From assembly GCA_000711775.1 (NCBI GenBank), contig ARYC01001452.1, positions 1 to 64,000 on the forward strand: a stretch of 64,000 bases of DNA, given 5' to 3'. This DNA comes from Oxytricha trifallax. Lineage: Eukaryota; Ciliophora; Spirotrichea; Sporadotrichida; Oxytrichidae. Each line of letters begins with the position of its first letter. The first letter of the stretch is position 1. A model generated the notes under the pieces. That model saw only the letters and a program-made list of their open reading frames with translations. It searched no databases and was not told where the DNA came from. The translations under genes were made by a program, and so were the position numbers. Shown in pieces: positions 23,181 through 33,414 of this stretch.

Positions 23181-24753
23181 ATGTCAACTTACAGCAGTTT
23201 TCGGAGATTTAATTCACTTACCTCTCAGAAAAGAATTTACCAGAGTGTCTTATACTCTGCTATTATATTATTTCTAGGTAGTTTTTATCATTATTATAAT
23301 AAAACATATCAGCAAACTAAAATGAGCGCTAAACTTTTGAGAAGAGCGGGATTATTTGGTTAAAGTCAATAAAAGTTTTCATTCCAGCAACCAAAAAAGG
23401 TTGAGACCAGAGACGCTTGCACTTAGTGGGAGCCTACTTATGACACTTTTGACGAGTCAACCTTTGAGATTCAAATATAAATTAATAAAGATGTCATCAT
23501 AGAGAAAGAGCAAATTGAGGAGGAGATTAAATAACCCGCCATTGAACAATAAATTTTACCTATCAAGGTTGACTATTAATGCAAAGAATGCAATAAAATT
23601 TTCTTCTACAAGTCAACTTACAAGAGACACTTGAGAGATATACACAACGATATGCCTAGGTTATATCTAAAGCATTAAAAGAAGGATGGCAAGTATATCT
23701 GTGAGTTCTGTGAAAAGCCATATTCTCATACAAGAGACCTCAAAGTGCACTTAAAGAAAAAAGCACAATCAAAGCTTTGTGTTTATTCATGAATCTACAG
23801 GTAAAAGATTCCTTTAAAATAGAAGGTCAAGAATTCCATCTGAGTCTCTTAGGGTTGAGGTATAGAAGTAAATGAAAATAAAGAAAGCAGTTAAGAACCT
23901 CCCAGTCTCAGAGATCAATAAAATTATGGTAAAAATCGAGGCTATGAAGATACCTGTCTTGAAAATAATTGACATGGATTCTTGTCTTGAAAGTTATCTC
24001 ACTCTAGAGGATAAAATAGAGAAGAGAGTTATCACAGATGACTAATATGCTTACAAAATATATCCTTTCAATTACTTCCTTGCTGATGACAAGTTCCAAA
24101 TGGAATTTGCTAATGAGTATTATGCTCTTTAAAAGGCAAAGTTAAATGAGTGCAGGCATATCATCTAGCTTGATGCTATTTTACTTGGTAAAGATCGTGT
24201 AGCATTTAGGCTTCCCCTCCTAGAAATGACTTATAGAGAGTTTTTATCTGACAACAGGTGCCAAAGGTAAATTAGCTAGATAGTCCAGCAGAGAACTTCA
24301 CAAGCTCGGTTACGTTCAAAGAGTCTTAAAACCAGAAAATATAATGATGGACTTTCAACCTCTAAGAGTCTATATTATTGATTTTAACAGGGCTTAAAGA
24401 GTGCAAGCCTCTGCACTTGGAAATGTATACGGCACTCCTGGATATTTCCCAGAGAGAGAGGATTGGAGAGATGGGACACTTAATGGGATATCTGGGCTCT
24501 AGCAGTTATAATAATAGAGAGCGACATGCCAAGAAACGATCACTTTAGCTGCAAGAGTGAGAGAGATCCTAAGTAAAGGATCAAACAATATCTCGATAAG
24601 AATAAAATTAAAGGAGGTCTCAGAGAACTTGCATAAGCAATTATTATCAAGCCAAGTAACGAAAACGATATTACGATAGATATAATCAAGCAGCTTCTAA
24701 GAAAGATTAAATTCAGAGAACTACAAAATGTCTCTAAAGTTATGTTTGTGTGA
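23181..24753 (+). pseudogene. TBE 57-kDa zinc-finger protein, frameshifted
   Basis: Start MSTYSSFRRFNSLTS at 23181. A hydrophobic segment (VLYSAIILFLGSFYHYY) precedes two C2H2-like motifs, CKECNKIFFYKSTYKRHLRD (residues about 135-155) and CEFCEKPYSHTRDLKVHL. The frame changes near 23785 (to GKRFLQNRRSRIPS, then VSEINKIMVKIEAMKI), near 24365 (IDFNRAQRVQASALGNVYG) and near 24510 (ESDMPRNDHFSCKSERDPK), ending VSKVMFV and TGA at 24751-24753. Total length, about 524 codons, fits the 57-kDa ORF of TBEs. It probably binds DNA or RNA; the precise role is unknown. Three frame changes suggest this copy is decayed. Confidence 0.78.
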
Positions 24754-24797
24754 AATATTTTAAAGAATCGCTTGTTATACTCAATTAACTTACTAAT

Positions 24798-24914
24798 ATT
24801 TAAACTATAAACCCCTACTTAAACCCTATTAAAAACCTAATAAAGTATGCCTTAATAGTCTACTTTTATCAATCATAAACTCAATCAAACTACTGAAAGG
24901 GCTTTGGGGTTTTG
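24798..24914. repeat. TBE right terminal inverted repeat
   Basis: Inverse of the left end, finishing GCTTTGGGGTTTTG. One telomere-repeat unit is degenerate (GGGCTTTGGGG in place of a clean G4T4 run). Confidence 0.88.
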
Positions 24915-24954
24915 AATGCTAAATATTAAGATCAAGACATAATTATTATTATTC

Positions 24955-25220
24955 ATGGGGAGGATGCATCACTAAAAATTGTCCCATGATAATCATCCAA
25001 TAAGATCGCCACTTAAGCTCCTCAAATCTTTGTTCTCTCCTCAGCAAATTAATCTAGAGCTGGTAAATGAAAAAATGATTCTGTACATTACCAAGGACCC
25101 CGCATGATTCCCTGATAATATCAACATCTATACTATTTTTAGAGTAATCAAGTCAGCGTTTTCTCTCTTCTCTTCATATGATACTTTTACTGAAGAGTTC
25201 TTATACAAAAAAATTCTTCT
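24955..25220 (+). CDS. Coding-like segment, unidentified
   Basis: ATG at 24955: MGRMHHQKLSHDNHPIRSPL, then INLELVNEKMILYITKDPA, a TGA, then FPDNINIYTIFRVIKSAFSL. Protein-like on both sides of the TGA in the same frame. AT-rich sequence follows, as expected at an MDS end. No family recognised. It begins only 40 bp outside the TBE right end. Confidence 0.45.
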
Positions 25221-25359
25221 AATAATAATACAATAAAAAAATATTGATTATGACCTACTAAACTTTTTAAAAAGGGTGTGTCTATCTTATAAAAATTGAG
25301 ATAAAGAATGATTTCATAGTCATCCATAAAATGATTTGAAAAAAAACTAATTATGTTTT

Positions 25360-26748
25360 TTTAGAGTTTCCAATGAGCATTATAAGCTGACTATAAGCAT
25401 CCTTCATGTATTTGAAAAGTTTCTGAACATCATTATTAGCGAAAGAAGATAAAATACCGTGCTTAAAGGAGTACCTAACATTTCCTATTTCATCCTTTAC
25501 CAGCTTCTTCTTCTTTTCTTAATGATTAGCTTATTTACTTTGTAGTAGGTACAGAGTGATCGTTTATTTCCTTTACGAATTTCTTTGAGATGTTTTTCTG
25601 ACCCTCAAATCCATTGGTAAGTTAAAATTCATTAGAATATTGTTTTATAATGTCTATGATTATATTAGTTATTTCGTTTACTAAAATAATTTTTCTTTTT
25701 ATTAATTTATATTTTTGGTATGTAGTAAAAAGGCTTTGATATTTTCATCACTACGAAGAGCTACTGCTCTCTTATAAGAAAATATTTCGTCATCAGCGTT
25801 GCCTTAAACACAAAGTGGTAGGAATACTAGCACCACAAATTTAGATTGACGAGAGCCCGGGTATTTTTCTTAATATTAATTTATCTCAGATAGTACTTAT
25901 TCCTCAAATACCTCCTCCAGTCGTAGCTCATTAGCAAATAATTTAAAATATATAATCTTATTAATAAATTAGAATATATTAAATTGACGCACTTATATCT
26001 TATTTGTTATACCAGTAGAAAACGAGAATAGTAACAGAAAGCTTGAAAAATAGTATCAAATTCTTGAAGAATGAGTAGTTTAAGAACCCTAAGTCTGTCT
26101 GTCCTACCTTCATTCTCCCGCCCATACTTGTCTCTCTATTCACAGCTGGCATATCCCTAGCTGATGAGCCATAGAACTTTCATTTTATTATATTTTTAAT
26201 ATTTCCTCTATACATTTACTTATATACGCATTTAAAACTCATAAGACTGGTTACTATACTTCTGTATATACTGCCACTGCTCTTCTAATTTTACTGCAAG
26301 ATCCCCTTAAAAATAATAATTTAAGTGAGGGTGGAATGACTCTCTTGGAACCCACTTATTTGGATGAGTGGATTGAAGGGATTAATCAGGATGTCTTGAA
26401 TTTCTATGTAGTACGATAATGTGTCTTTTCTGTATCGAGATAGTGCCTGGAAAGTAAACAATAATCGTATTATTATTTAATTTCCATTCAATTAAAATAT
26501 TATTAATTTAATTGAAAAGTAGTCAAGCTATTCAAATTCGGTGACTCGACCATATTTTTAATTTTATTATTATTACTAATTTTATAATTATAGATAAAGC
26601 GATTTAATATAATCTTCTTGTAAAATGGTTTAATATAAAACTTTCTCAATTGTTGACCTAGCACTGACCTCCCACCCTGCTTTCGCAACAGACTACTCCG
26701 AAGAAGATATTCAGAGCACAACTGATTAACTACCTTTGGCCTGTTCAT
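25360..26748 (-). CDS. Multi-segment gene with at least two candidate IESs, unidentified
   Basis: Minus strand, starting MNRPKVVNQLCSEYLLRSSL at 26748. Following segments (26455-26220, 26180-26010, 25945-25720, 25620-25360) read for example ALSRYRKDTLSYYIEIQDIL, KLLILQEFDTIFQAFCYYSR, NADDEIFSYKRAVALRSDEN and EIGNVRYSFKHGILSSFANN. Removing 25614-25714 between TTGGTA repeats joins IKAFLLHT to NGFEGQKNISKK in frame. Removing 26456-26637 between AAAC repeats joins GQQLRKF to TFQALSRYRK. Further frame changes remain. Function not recognised; one piece is hydrophobic and could be a membrane segment in one frame. Confidence 0.55.
25614..25714 (-). other. Internal eliminated sequence, 101 bp, pointer TTGGTA
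   Basis: TTGGTA occurs at 25614-25619 and 25715-25720. The interval is strongly AT-rich and has no coding character. Deleting one repeat and the interval restores a single minus-strand frame across the junction (LLHT|NGFEG). This is the clearest MDS-IES junction I found. Confidence 0.75.
26456..26637 (-). other. Candidate IES, 182 bp, pointer AAAC
   Basis: AAAC at 26456-26459 and 26638-26641 bounds an AT-rich interval. Deletion joins two protein-like minus-strand frames. A 4-bp pointer is weak evidence alone. Confidence 0.45.
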
Positions 26749-26871
26749 CCAATATTAAACTCTAGAATATCAGATCCACCTATTATTTATATTTAATATC
26801 ATTTTGAAAGTAATAAGGGATTATTATTTGAAAAGGGTTATATAATCATTAAATTTATAAGTTATTATTTG

Positions 26872-27510
26872 CATTATAGCGAACTGTCATATGGATAAGG
26901 TAATGGACAGCAAAAAATCACTGTGTTTGATAATGATCATAATAGAAATTCAACATGGATCATCAAAGAAACAGAAAAGGGAGATATTTCTTGAATTAAA
27001 CATTGATTTTTATTATACAAAATAAAAGATGGAATCGAATAAATTAATTTCCACCTCTACAATAATGATAAAAAATGCAGGACTGGAGTGACAGTAAAAT
27101 GCGGAGATATGATAAGACGAGCACATAAGCAAAGACAGAAACCTACATTCTCACAGTAGTTTTAAGTCTCCAGTCAGTGGCAGACAAAAGTCAGTGCTTT
27201 TTGCAATTAGAACGATGTAGATGGTGGTGAAAACTGGGAAATCGAGTGCGGGAGTGACGATGTAGATAGGTATGTCCATGGCAAGACCAAATTCTACTTG
27301 AAGCACAGAGACACTGGCTTGTAGTTATACACTATAGAGGTTCAAAATACAACGAATACAATTGCAGATGCTGCCCCATTATTGGACACAGTGAAATCTG
27401 TACTGCCGGAGGCAAACTTAAGAATGGCGTGTGGAAAGGTCACAGCGGCTTTTACTTACCAGATGTGGAGAGAAGTGCTTTAAATGAATGCAGTAGACAC
27501 ACTTAGATAG
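26872..27510 (+). CDS. SDF2-like MIR-domain protein
   Basis: Plus-strand reading ELSYGQGNGQQKITVFDNDH matches the first MIR repeat of stromal-cell-derived-factor-2-like proteins (S-YGSGSGQQ-VT pattern). CRTGVTVKCGDMIRRAHKQR fits the second repeat, and in the next frame VSAFCNQNDVDGGENWEIEC and KTKFYLKHRDTGLQLYT continue the beta-trefoil. PIIGHSEICTAGGK, GVWKGHSGFYLP, in a third frame, fits the third repeat. SDF2-like proteins act in the ER, in quality control linked to O-mannosylation. The N-terminal exon and signal peptide were not found; ATTATAG just before CGAACTG could be a splice acceptor or an MDS edge. Two TGAs at 26990-27020 may lie in an unremoved spacer. Confidence 0.72.
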
Positions 27511-27514
27511 TGAT

Positions 27515-28614
27515 AATAAGCTTTCAATTTAAGTTAAAATATTCTCTTTCAATCAACTCTTCTTGTTTAAAACACTATTTTTAATACGAATTGAATTATT
27601 TCATTTAAGTTTTAAATATCAATCAATCAATTCATGTATTATAATTATTAACTCTCCTTAAATATTAGGGACATGAAAACTCTACTGAAGCGTCAACATT
27701 AAAGAATATCATTTAATTAATATACATATTTAAAAATAAATATGTTGAATATGAGTAACAGCAGGAGCTACAATACAATATTCAAGAGATAGACAAACTA
27801 CATTGCCTGTCAATATTGACTCTACCATGGTTATTAACGCTCTTGAATCGGTCCACATCAAAAATATAATCTTTCATTAAGTTATTATTTCTTAAGTAAA
27901 TAATTTATTGACCATTTAAAGTAAAATATTCGTATAAAAAATATATTTTTGCAGATATAAATTAATATAGATAATTTAATAGGTGATATTTATATTACTA
28001 TGCTTGAGATTGGCACACACACACCCTTGAAATACATCCTAAATGTAAGCATAAACAATTTATTATACTTGAAATTATACTATGAAGTAAAAATTCTTAT
28101 AGAAAATGATTAATGACGAGACTTTTATGAGAAAACACGCATATAATATCAATAATTGCTATTTAATGACATGAACAGAGATATTAAGTTTATATAGAAT
28201 TATAACAATAATATCTTTAATTTTATAAATATTTTGACTTTTATAGAATATTAATGAAAGGTAAGTACCAGAAATGAATCAGTTGTATACTCCTTTTAGA
28301 TTAATAACTTAAACTTTTAGAAGTAAAATATTATCTTTATTGTATAAATTTGGTAGAAATATGGTTAGTATATTATGCTACGAGCTCCAAATACAATGAG
28401 TGATCATCCCCAATATTACCCTGAACATATAAGCTTTATACTTCAATATGACCCTACTTTAATAATGCCAATGGCTTTATGATGATGAATTATTTGCTTT
28501 TGAAAGTAAGTTTTTTAATTTAATTTTATGCTCTTTAAATAAATTAATCAACTTAGAAAGCTTTACTTTAACTTTATTATTAAATTCTCTATTTTATCTA
28601 ATTCACAAGCCATA

Positions 28615-28650
<36 letters not shown>

Positions 28651-29150
28651 AGTGACCATTCACTCTTGATAAATTAAAGAAACACATGCACACCTATTTA
28701 TCAATCCTTGCTAGTTATATATCTATCTTGCATATCATAGTATTGCCTTAGGTTCATGTGATAAGTTTCATGAGTTTTTGCTAATACATTTAATTATGAG
28801 TAAAGGCTATAAAGTTGTAAAAGGTATTATGGAGAGGTAGAAAATGAATAAAATATTTAATTCGTGATCGAGAGAGAAATTATAAATCCATTCATAATAA
28901 TTTTATCATAGTATTTTTATTTTATTTAAAATTTCTATATTCGAGTGATTTTAGAGTAAAATTAAGGAACAGTAAAATAATTTAAATTTCTTGGGAAAAT
29001 AAAGGCAAATAGCAAAAATATCAAAATGTTATAAGCTTAGGTCAAACATCAATCAATCATAATAATGAATAAAGTTAGGCAGCTTCGTTAATAACTAAAA
29101 TAAATGAGACTTTTATATCTCTGAAGTTTAAGGATAGTTTTGTTCAAGTC
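27515..29150. other. AT-rich stretch, no gene recognised
   Basis: No sustained protein-like frame seen. It holds the TA microsatellite at about 28620 and short AT-rich repeats. Confidence 0.4.
28619..28646. repeat. TA microsatellite
   Basis: About 14 TA dinucleotides in a row. Confidence 0.9.
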
Positions 29151-29179
29151 TCACTTTTCAACTCCGTTAAAGAAAATGC

Positions 29180-31255
29180 ATATCGATGAAATTTTAGAAT
29201 GCGCGCTCTTATAAAGTTTGTTTTGGTTACTAAACTCAGGAATGATTTTCTTTTCCGAGTTCAATGTTGATTATTATCGATTTTAAGAGAAGTTTCATAG
29301 CTCAACGAAAGTCATCTTGCTTCTCTTCAAAGTCTAGTTCTCAAAATCATTCTTTTCACTTTAGAATAATAAATTGTGAAGTCCTTTGAGTGCATTCGTG
29401 TGAAATGAGATCTGCAAATTAGGCTTTAGAAACTGGACTAGAACCTAGATAAGATTTATCTTGGAATAAGAAGCCAACAATACAGCTTATATCTTATTGA
29501 TTAAAGTCATCTACAAACGAATTAGGCCAGTTATTGCCCATTTGATTCATAAAATTTCCAAGGAGCTGATTATTTTAATTATTTTTTTACTCTTCCATGT
29601 TGTTCATATTGAAGAGTTAGTCTGGGTTCTTAAATTTTGTTCATTCATAATAGAAACAGTAATGTCATTATCGCGAACCTAATATAAAAAACTCTCAACA
29701 TATGGGTAAAGAGTCATAAGAGTTGACTAAGAGATTTCGTCTAGGCTAGATTTTCTTGCTTTACCTTTTTTTAATGCTTGCTCTCAGGACTTAAAAGTTA
29801 GAATTCATGAATGTGATGTCTTCATAATTCATGATAAACACATTAGTCATAACTTGGCCTTAGTTGCTTAGAATGTGATTATTTTTAGATTGCTTTATAA
29901 TCAAATATGACATTACATTATTAATATTGTTTCATTTTCATAGATTAGATCTTGGACTTGTCTCTGTTTCATTCTCTTAGTTTTCTTGTCAAACTTCATG
30001 AATCCCTTACTGATAAATTTAAATTTAATTTTCATTACACGCATCTTGATATTGCTTAGCCTTCATCTTGTTGGAGTTATTATCAAGATCTTTATTGGAG
30101 TTATTATCAAGATCTTTATTGGAGTCTGCATTTCACCAATCAAGTATTTCATCGAAACAGTCTGGGAAATTTTTATCTACATTTTTAATTTCAATGCAAT
30201 CAATGTCATCGTTGAATGGATTGTCATGCATGAATGGATGAATGGAGTATCTTCTAATTTCATCATAGGGAAACCGCCATAATCACCCATTCCATTATTG
30301 AGGAACTTTTATGCCATTTTTATTACATCCTCGTTGATTATTTGTCAAGTTTTGATTTCTTGAAACATCAAGGAAGTTGTTTCTCAATTATTCTGCCATC
30401 TAACCATCTGCTTTCATCATAATTTAATTAAGTTCTCTTTCAAATTCACCATGTTAAAATTAAATGTTTCTGATATCACTATTATCAAAATCATGCTCTC
30501 TCTTGATGTTCGACAAGTCAAAACTCAAATTATGATTTTATCACATGTCATTATTCATAAATGAAGACATCATTTCATCTTTCATTTGAAAATTTTCTTG
30601 TTTCAATCTTCATTGCTATCATTATATAAATTTCTTAAAAGCGTCTTAGACTTTATCCATAACTTGCTTGTCTATGACTGGGTATTAGACCACACAAAAG
30701 TCGATGAATTCTTGGGTATAACTCCTTGGGCATAGTTAGGGATGTTGTTGCTTCCCTAGTCTCTCTATCTCCTCTCTTTATTCTGCTAGTGTCTTCTGGC
30801 TTTATCTGCAGCAATTTGCTGGGCTTCTTCGTTAAAATCTCCGAAACATCTTAGAGTCTCCAGAGTTATGTTTGATTCACTAAACAGGTTGTTAGATTTG
30901 CGATTGATAATCTTGGAGAGTCCATGGATCAGGGGAATGACTACCCTAAGATCGATGGAACCTTGGTTGGTGAGCGTCATGATAACTATTAAAGTATGTT
31001 TCAAATCCATGGCATGAATTACTGGTTTTGACAACCTTCTCAATAAAAACATGCAATTCATATTTGCTTCAATTCATCATAACTTTAGATTTATTTTTGA
31101 ATAGATTTATTTGCTGCTGGGGCACCTTCGCTCTTGAACTTATTCTTAGTATTATAATTGCTTCTTAATCCTTGATTATAGTTAAAGTATAATAGAAGTT
31201 CCAGTTGATTATATGAGTCCTCTGTTTTGTCATTTTTGCAGAAAATTTAAATTTT
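29180..31255 (-). CDS. Multi-segment or decayed gene, unidentified
   Basis: Minus strand, starting near 31250: SYNQLELLLYFNYNQGLRSN, KFKSEGAPAANKSIQKQIQS. Then 31060-30640: SNITLETLRCFGDFNEEAQQ, AADKARRHQQNKERRQRDQG, and after a one-base shift EFIDFCVVQYPVIDKQVMDK. Then 30600-30020: SDIRNIQFQHGEFERELNQI, NNFLDVSRNQNLTNNQRG, DNPFNDDIDCIEIKNVDKNF. Then 29830-29700: MNYEDITFMNSNFQVLRASI. The composition is charged and low-complexity, rich in Asn and Asp. Its 30.6-30.95-kb part is paralogous to 11995-12340. Several TGAs and frame changes are present; function unknown. Confidence 0.45.
30071..30124. repeat. Direct tandem duplication of 24 bp
   Basis: GGAGTTATTATCAAGATCTTTATT occurs twice in tandem, inside the minus-strand coding-like region, where it encodes a repeated acidic LDNNSNKD-type block and keeps the frame. 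Confidence 0.85.
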
Positions 31256-31602
31256 AAATATAGATGATATTTATATTTTAACTTAAGGTAAAACTTTTTT
31301 ATTTCAAACAGTCTCAATATTTAAATTTCTGATTTCTTTCTAATTTTCTTTTCTCTTTCACTTTCTTAAAGTTATTTTCATTATAAATTTAAAATAGAGT
31401 AAAAATACAAAAATTCCTTAATTATAAAATCATAGTATGTGCTTATAGATGTTTTTAATTTTCAGTTCTATACTATTAATTCTACTATATCTATTATTGA
31501 TGCTTGGTAATTTTAATCCATTATTACTTTATGTGTCATCAACATTTATTTTGTTCCTTGACTATCTTCTTTAGGTTGATGTGTTTTTCCTCTCCAGACT
31601 TT

Positions 31603-32063
31603 AAGTAATCGGGGGGGGGGGAAGTTTCCTGCCCCAAAATTTTATATGCACCCTAGGGGGGAAGTTTCCTGCCCCCAAAAAGGTAGTTTCCTGCCCCATA
31701 CATAAAAATATGTAATTTTTATAATTTTCAAAGAATCTTTATCATCAATTATGATGTAGTTTTTTTTATAAATTTAGCTTCAAATATCATTTCTACCTTG
31801 ATAATCAATTTAAAATTTAATGAAAATTACATTAATTATTAATAAAAAACACTTATTTTGGCATTGTTAATAATATATAATTTGATAAAGAATAATTATG
31901 TACCTTGAAAATTATATAATAATAGATGTTGTATAGAATATGATTATGGTAATTGAAATTGAAATTTATTTGTTTCTATTAAATTTATTGCAAAAAAAAT
32001 AAAATTAATGTTGGGGGCAGGAAACTACCTTTTGGGGCAGGAAACTTCCCCCCCCAAGTAATC
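31603..32063. mobile_element. Poly-G-tipped MITE with 8-bp target duplication
   Basis: The element 31611-32055 (445 bp) starts with G11 then AAGTTTCCTGCCCC and ends with the inverse (GGGGCAGGAAACTT then C8). AGTTTCCTGCCCC occurs three times at the left and twice, inverted, at the right. AAGTAATC directly flanks both ends (31603-31610 and 32056-32063), consistent with an 8-bp target-site duplication or a pointer pair. The interior is AT-rich without a transposase. The terminal G-runs could form G-quadruplexes. Confidence 0.85.
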
Positions 32064-32121
32064 TAAAAGTTAGTTAGTTTTTAGCATAGAAATTAAATCT
32101 GGAGATATGAATCAATCCGTA

Positions 32122-32911
32122 GATTTAATATAGAAATCTATTTTAATCACAATGGAAGTTTTAGTAATTAAAATTTAACTTATTAATTAATTAAATCTAA
32201 TGTGAAACTTTGAATTAATAAATCATTCTACCTTTATCATAGTAGAAGACTGCTTCATCACTTTTCACGATAACAGTAGTAGAAAATTATCATTCTATAA
32301 CTCTCTGTGACTACTATAGATGTCATCAATCTTACATTTGTGTCAACATTCTGACAATTGTGATTGTTTTTACTGTTGTGATTATTTTCATTAATAGGAC
32401 GTTTTCTGTGATTAATCACAAAAAATCAAAAAATTTGGGTATTGGGATTAAAATAATCACATTAAGAATTCTTACTCAAGAATATAGAAGTTTCTACTTT
32501 ACACAGCTATTTTATATTTGTATCCTTATTTTTATTTCAACACTTCTATATTCTTGAGTAAGAATTCTTAATGTGATTATTTTAATCCCAATACCCAAAT
32601 TTTTTGATTTTTTGTGATTAATCACAGAAAACGTCCTATTAATGAAAATAATCACAACAGTAAAAACAATCACAATTGTCAGAATGTTGACACAAATGTA
32701 AGATTGATGACATCTATAGTAGTCACAGAGAGTTATAGAATGATAATTTTCTACTACTGTTATCGTGAAAAGTGATGAAGCAGTCTTCTACTATGATAAA
32801 GGTAGAATGATTTATTAATTCAAAGTTTCACATTAGATTTAATTAATTAATAAGTTAAATTTTAATTACTAAAACTTCCATTGTGATTAAAATAGATTTC
32901 TATATTAAATC
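32122..32911. repeat. Large palindrome: 370-bp arms, 50-bp spacer
   Basis: 32122-32491 and 32542-32911 are inverted copies with exact coordinate symmetry and very few mismatches visible. The outer ends are GATTTAATATAG and CTATATTAAATC; weaker matching (TCCGT) extends a few bases beyond. The arms are AT-rich and non-coding. It starts 58 bp after the poly-G MITE. Confidence 0.92.
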
Positions 32912-32934
32912 AAACGGAATTCAGTAGAATGATT

Positions 32935-33410
32935 CAAACATATTCAGCTTTTAGGAACTATGTCTCAACGGTTTGTCAGCATGCATATTGGTGTGCACAT
33001 CGGCTCTCACACCGTTGTGAGCGCAAACTCCCCTTCTACCTAGTATTTTATCCTTATCTTACTGAGTGTTTTCTTTTTTTCTTAGGTGTGCTGTACCATG
33101 TAAAACCCCATTCAATTATCTGTTGGAACTGTCTCCTAACCAAGGCTAGATGGGGAAACTTATGATTGCACATTATCAGGGTTTCTTCTGTAGATTTCTT
33201 CTACTTTCCTGATGATGGAGTCTTTACGGGAATCATGCGGTGTGTCCCAATTCTTTGCATTATCCTTGTTTACGTATTATGAGGAGGTTCTCAGATCCGG
33301 GACTTATCTCGTAAAAATCGAGTGCCTTCACGATTTCGAACTCCGGTACAGTACTAAAATTTGTCGGGATACCTCCCAAAATACCAGTAGTCGTAACCAA
33401 GTAATCTAAA
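32935..33410 (-). CDS. GC-richer coding-like segment, unidentified
   Basis: Composition is unlike the AT-rich neighbours. Minus-strand reading from 33395 gives VTTTGILGGIPTNFSTVPEF and IVKALDFYEISPGSENLLII. After a frame change it gives LIMCNHKFPHLALVRRQFQQ and KKKRKHSVR, a basic NLS-like run. Alternatively this is a fragment of a transposon. The 13-bp AAGTAATCTAAAA at its right edge (33399) is the same sequence that follows the poly-G MITE at 32056. Confidence 0.4.
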
Positions 33411-33414
33411 AATA

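Larger units (their letters stand above)
20874..24914. mobile_element. TBE transposon (telomere-bearing element), about 4.04 kb
   Basis: The ends are inverted repeats starting with telomere-like CAAAACCCCAAAACCC (left) and ending GGGTTTTG-type sequence (right). Internal homology continues for at least 100 bp (TTTGATTGAGTTTTTGATTGAT left, its inverted counterpart right; AACCCCTAC-type block further in). Three ORFs follow the known TBE layout: a 42-kDa DDE transposase (plus), a 22-kDa protein (minus) and a 57-kDa zinc-finger protein (plus). TBEs are germline-limited transposons of hypotrichs, eliminated during macronuclear development. Flanks are TAT (left) and AAT (right), close to but not an exact match of the ANT target duplication. 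The transposase frame is broken, so this copy looks inactive. Confidence 0.92.

Noticed and set aside
28619-28646. TA run as a replication origin or transposon target
   Set aside because: A plain microsatellite with no supporting structure.
31611-31621. G11 run as an assembly artefact
   Set aside because: An inverse C8 run with the same adjacent motif occurs at the other end and an 8-bp duplication flanks both, so it is a real element end, although exact run length is uncertain.
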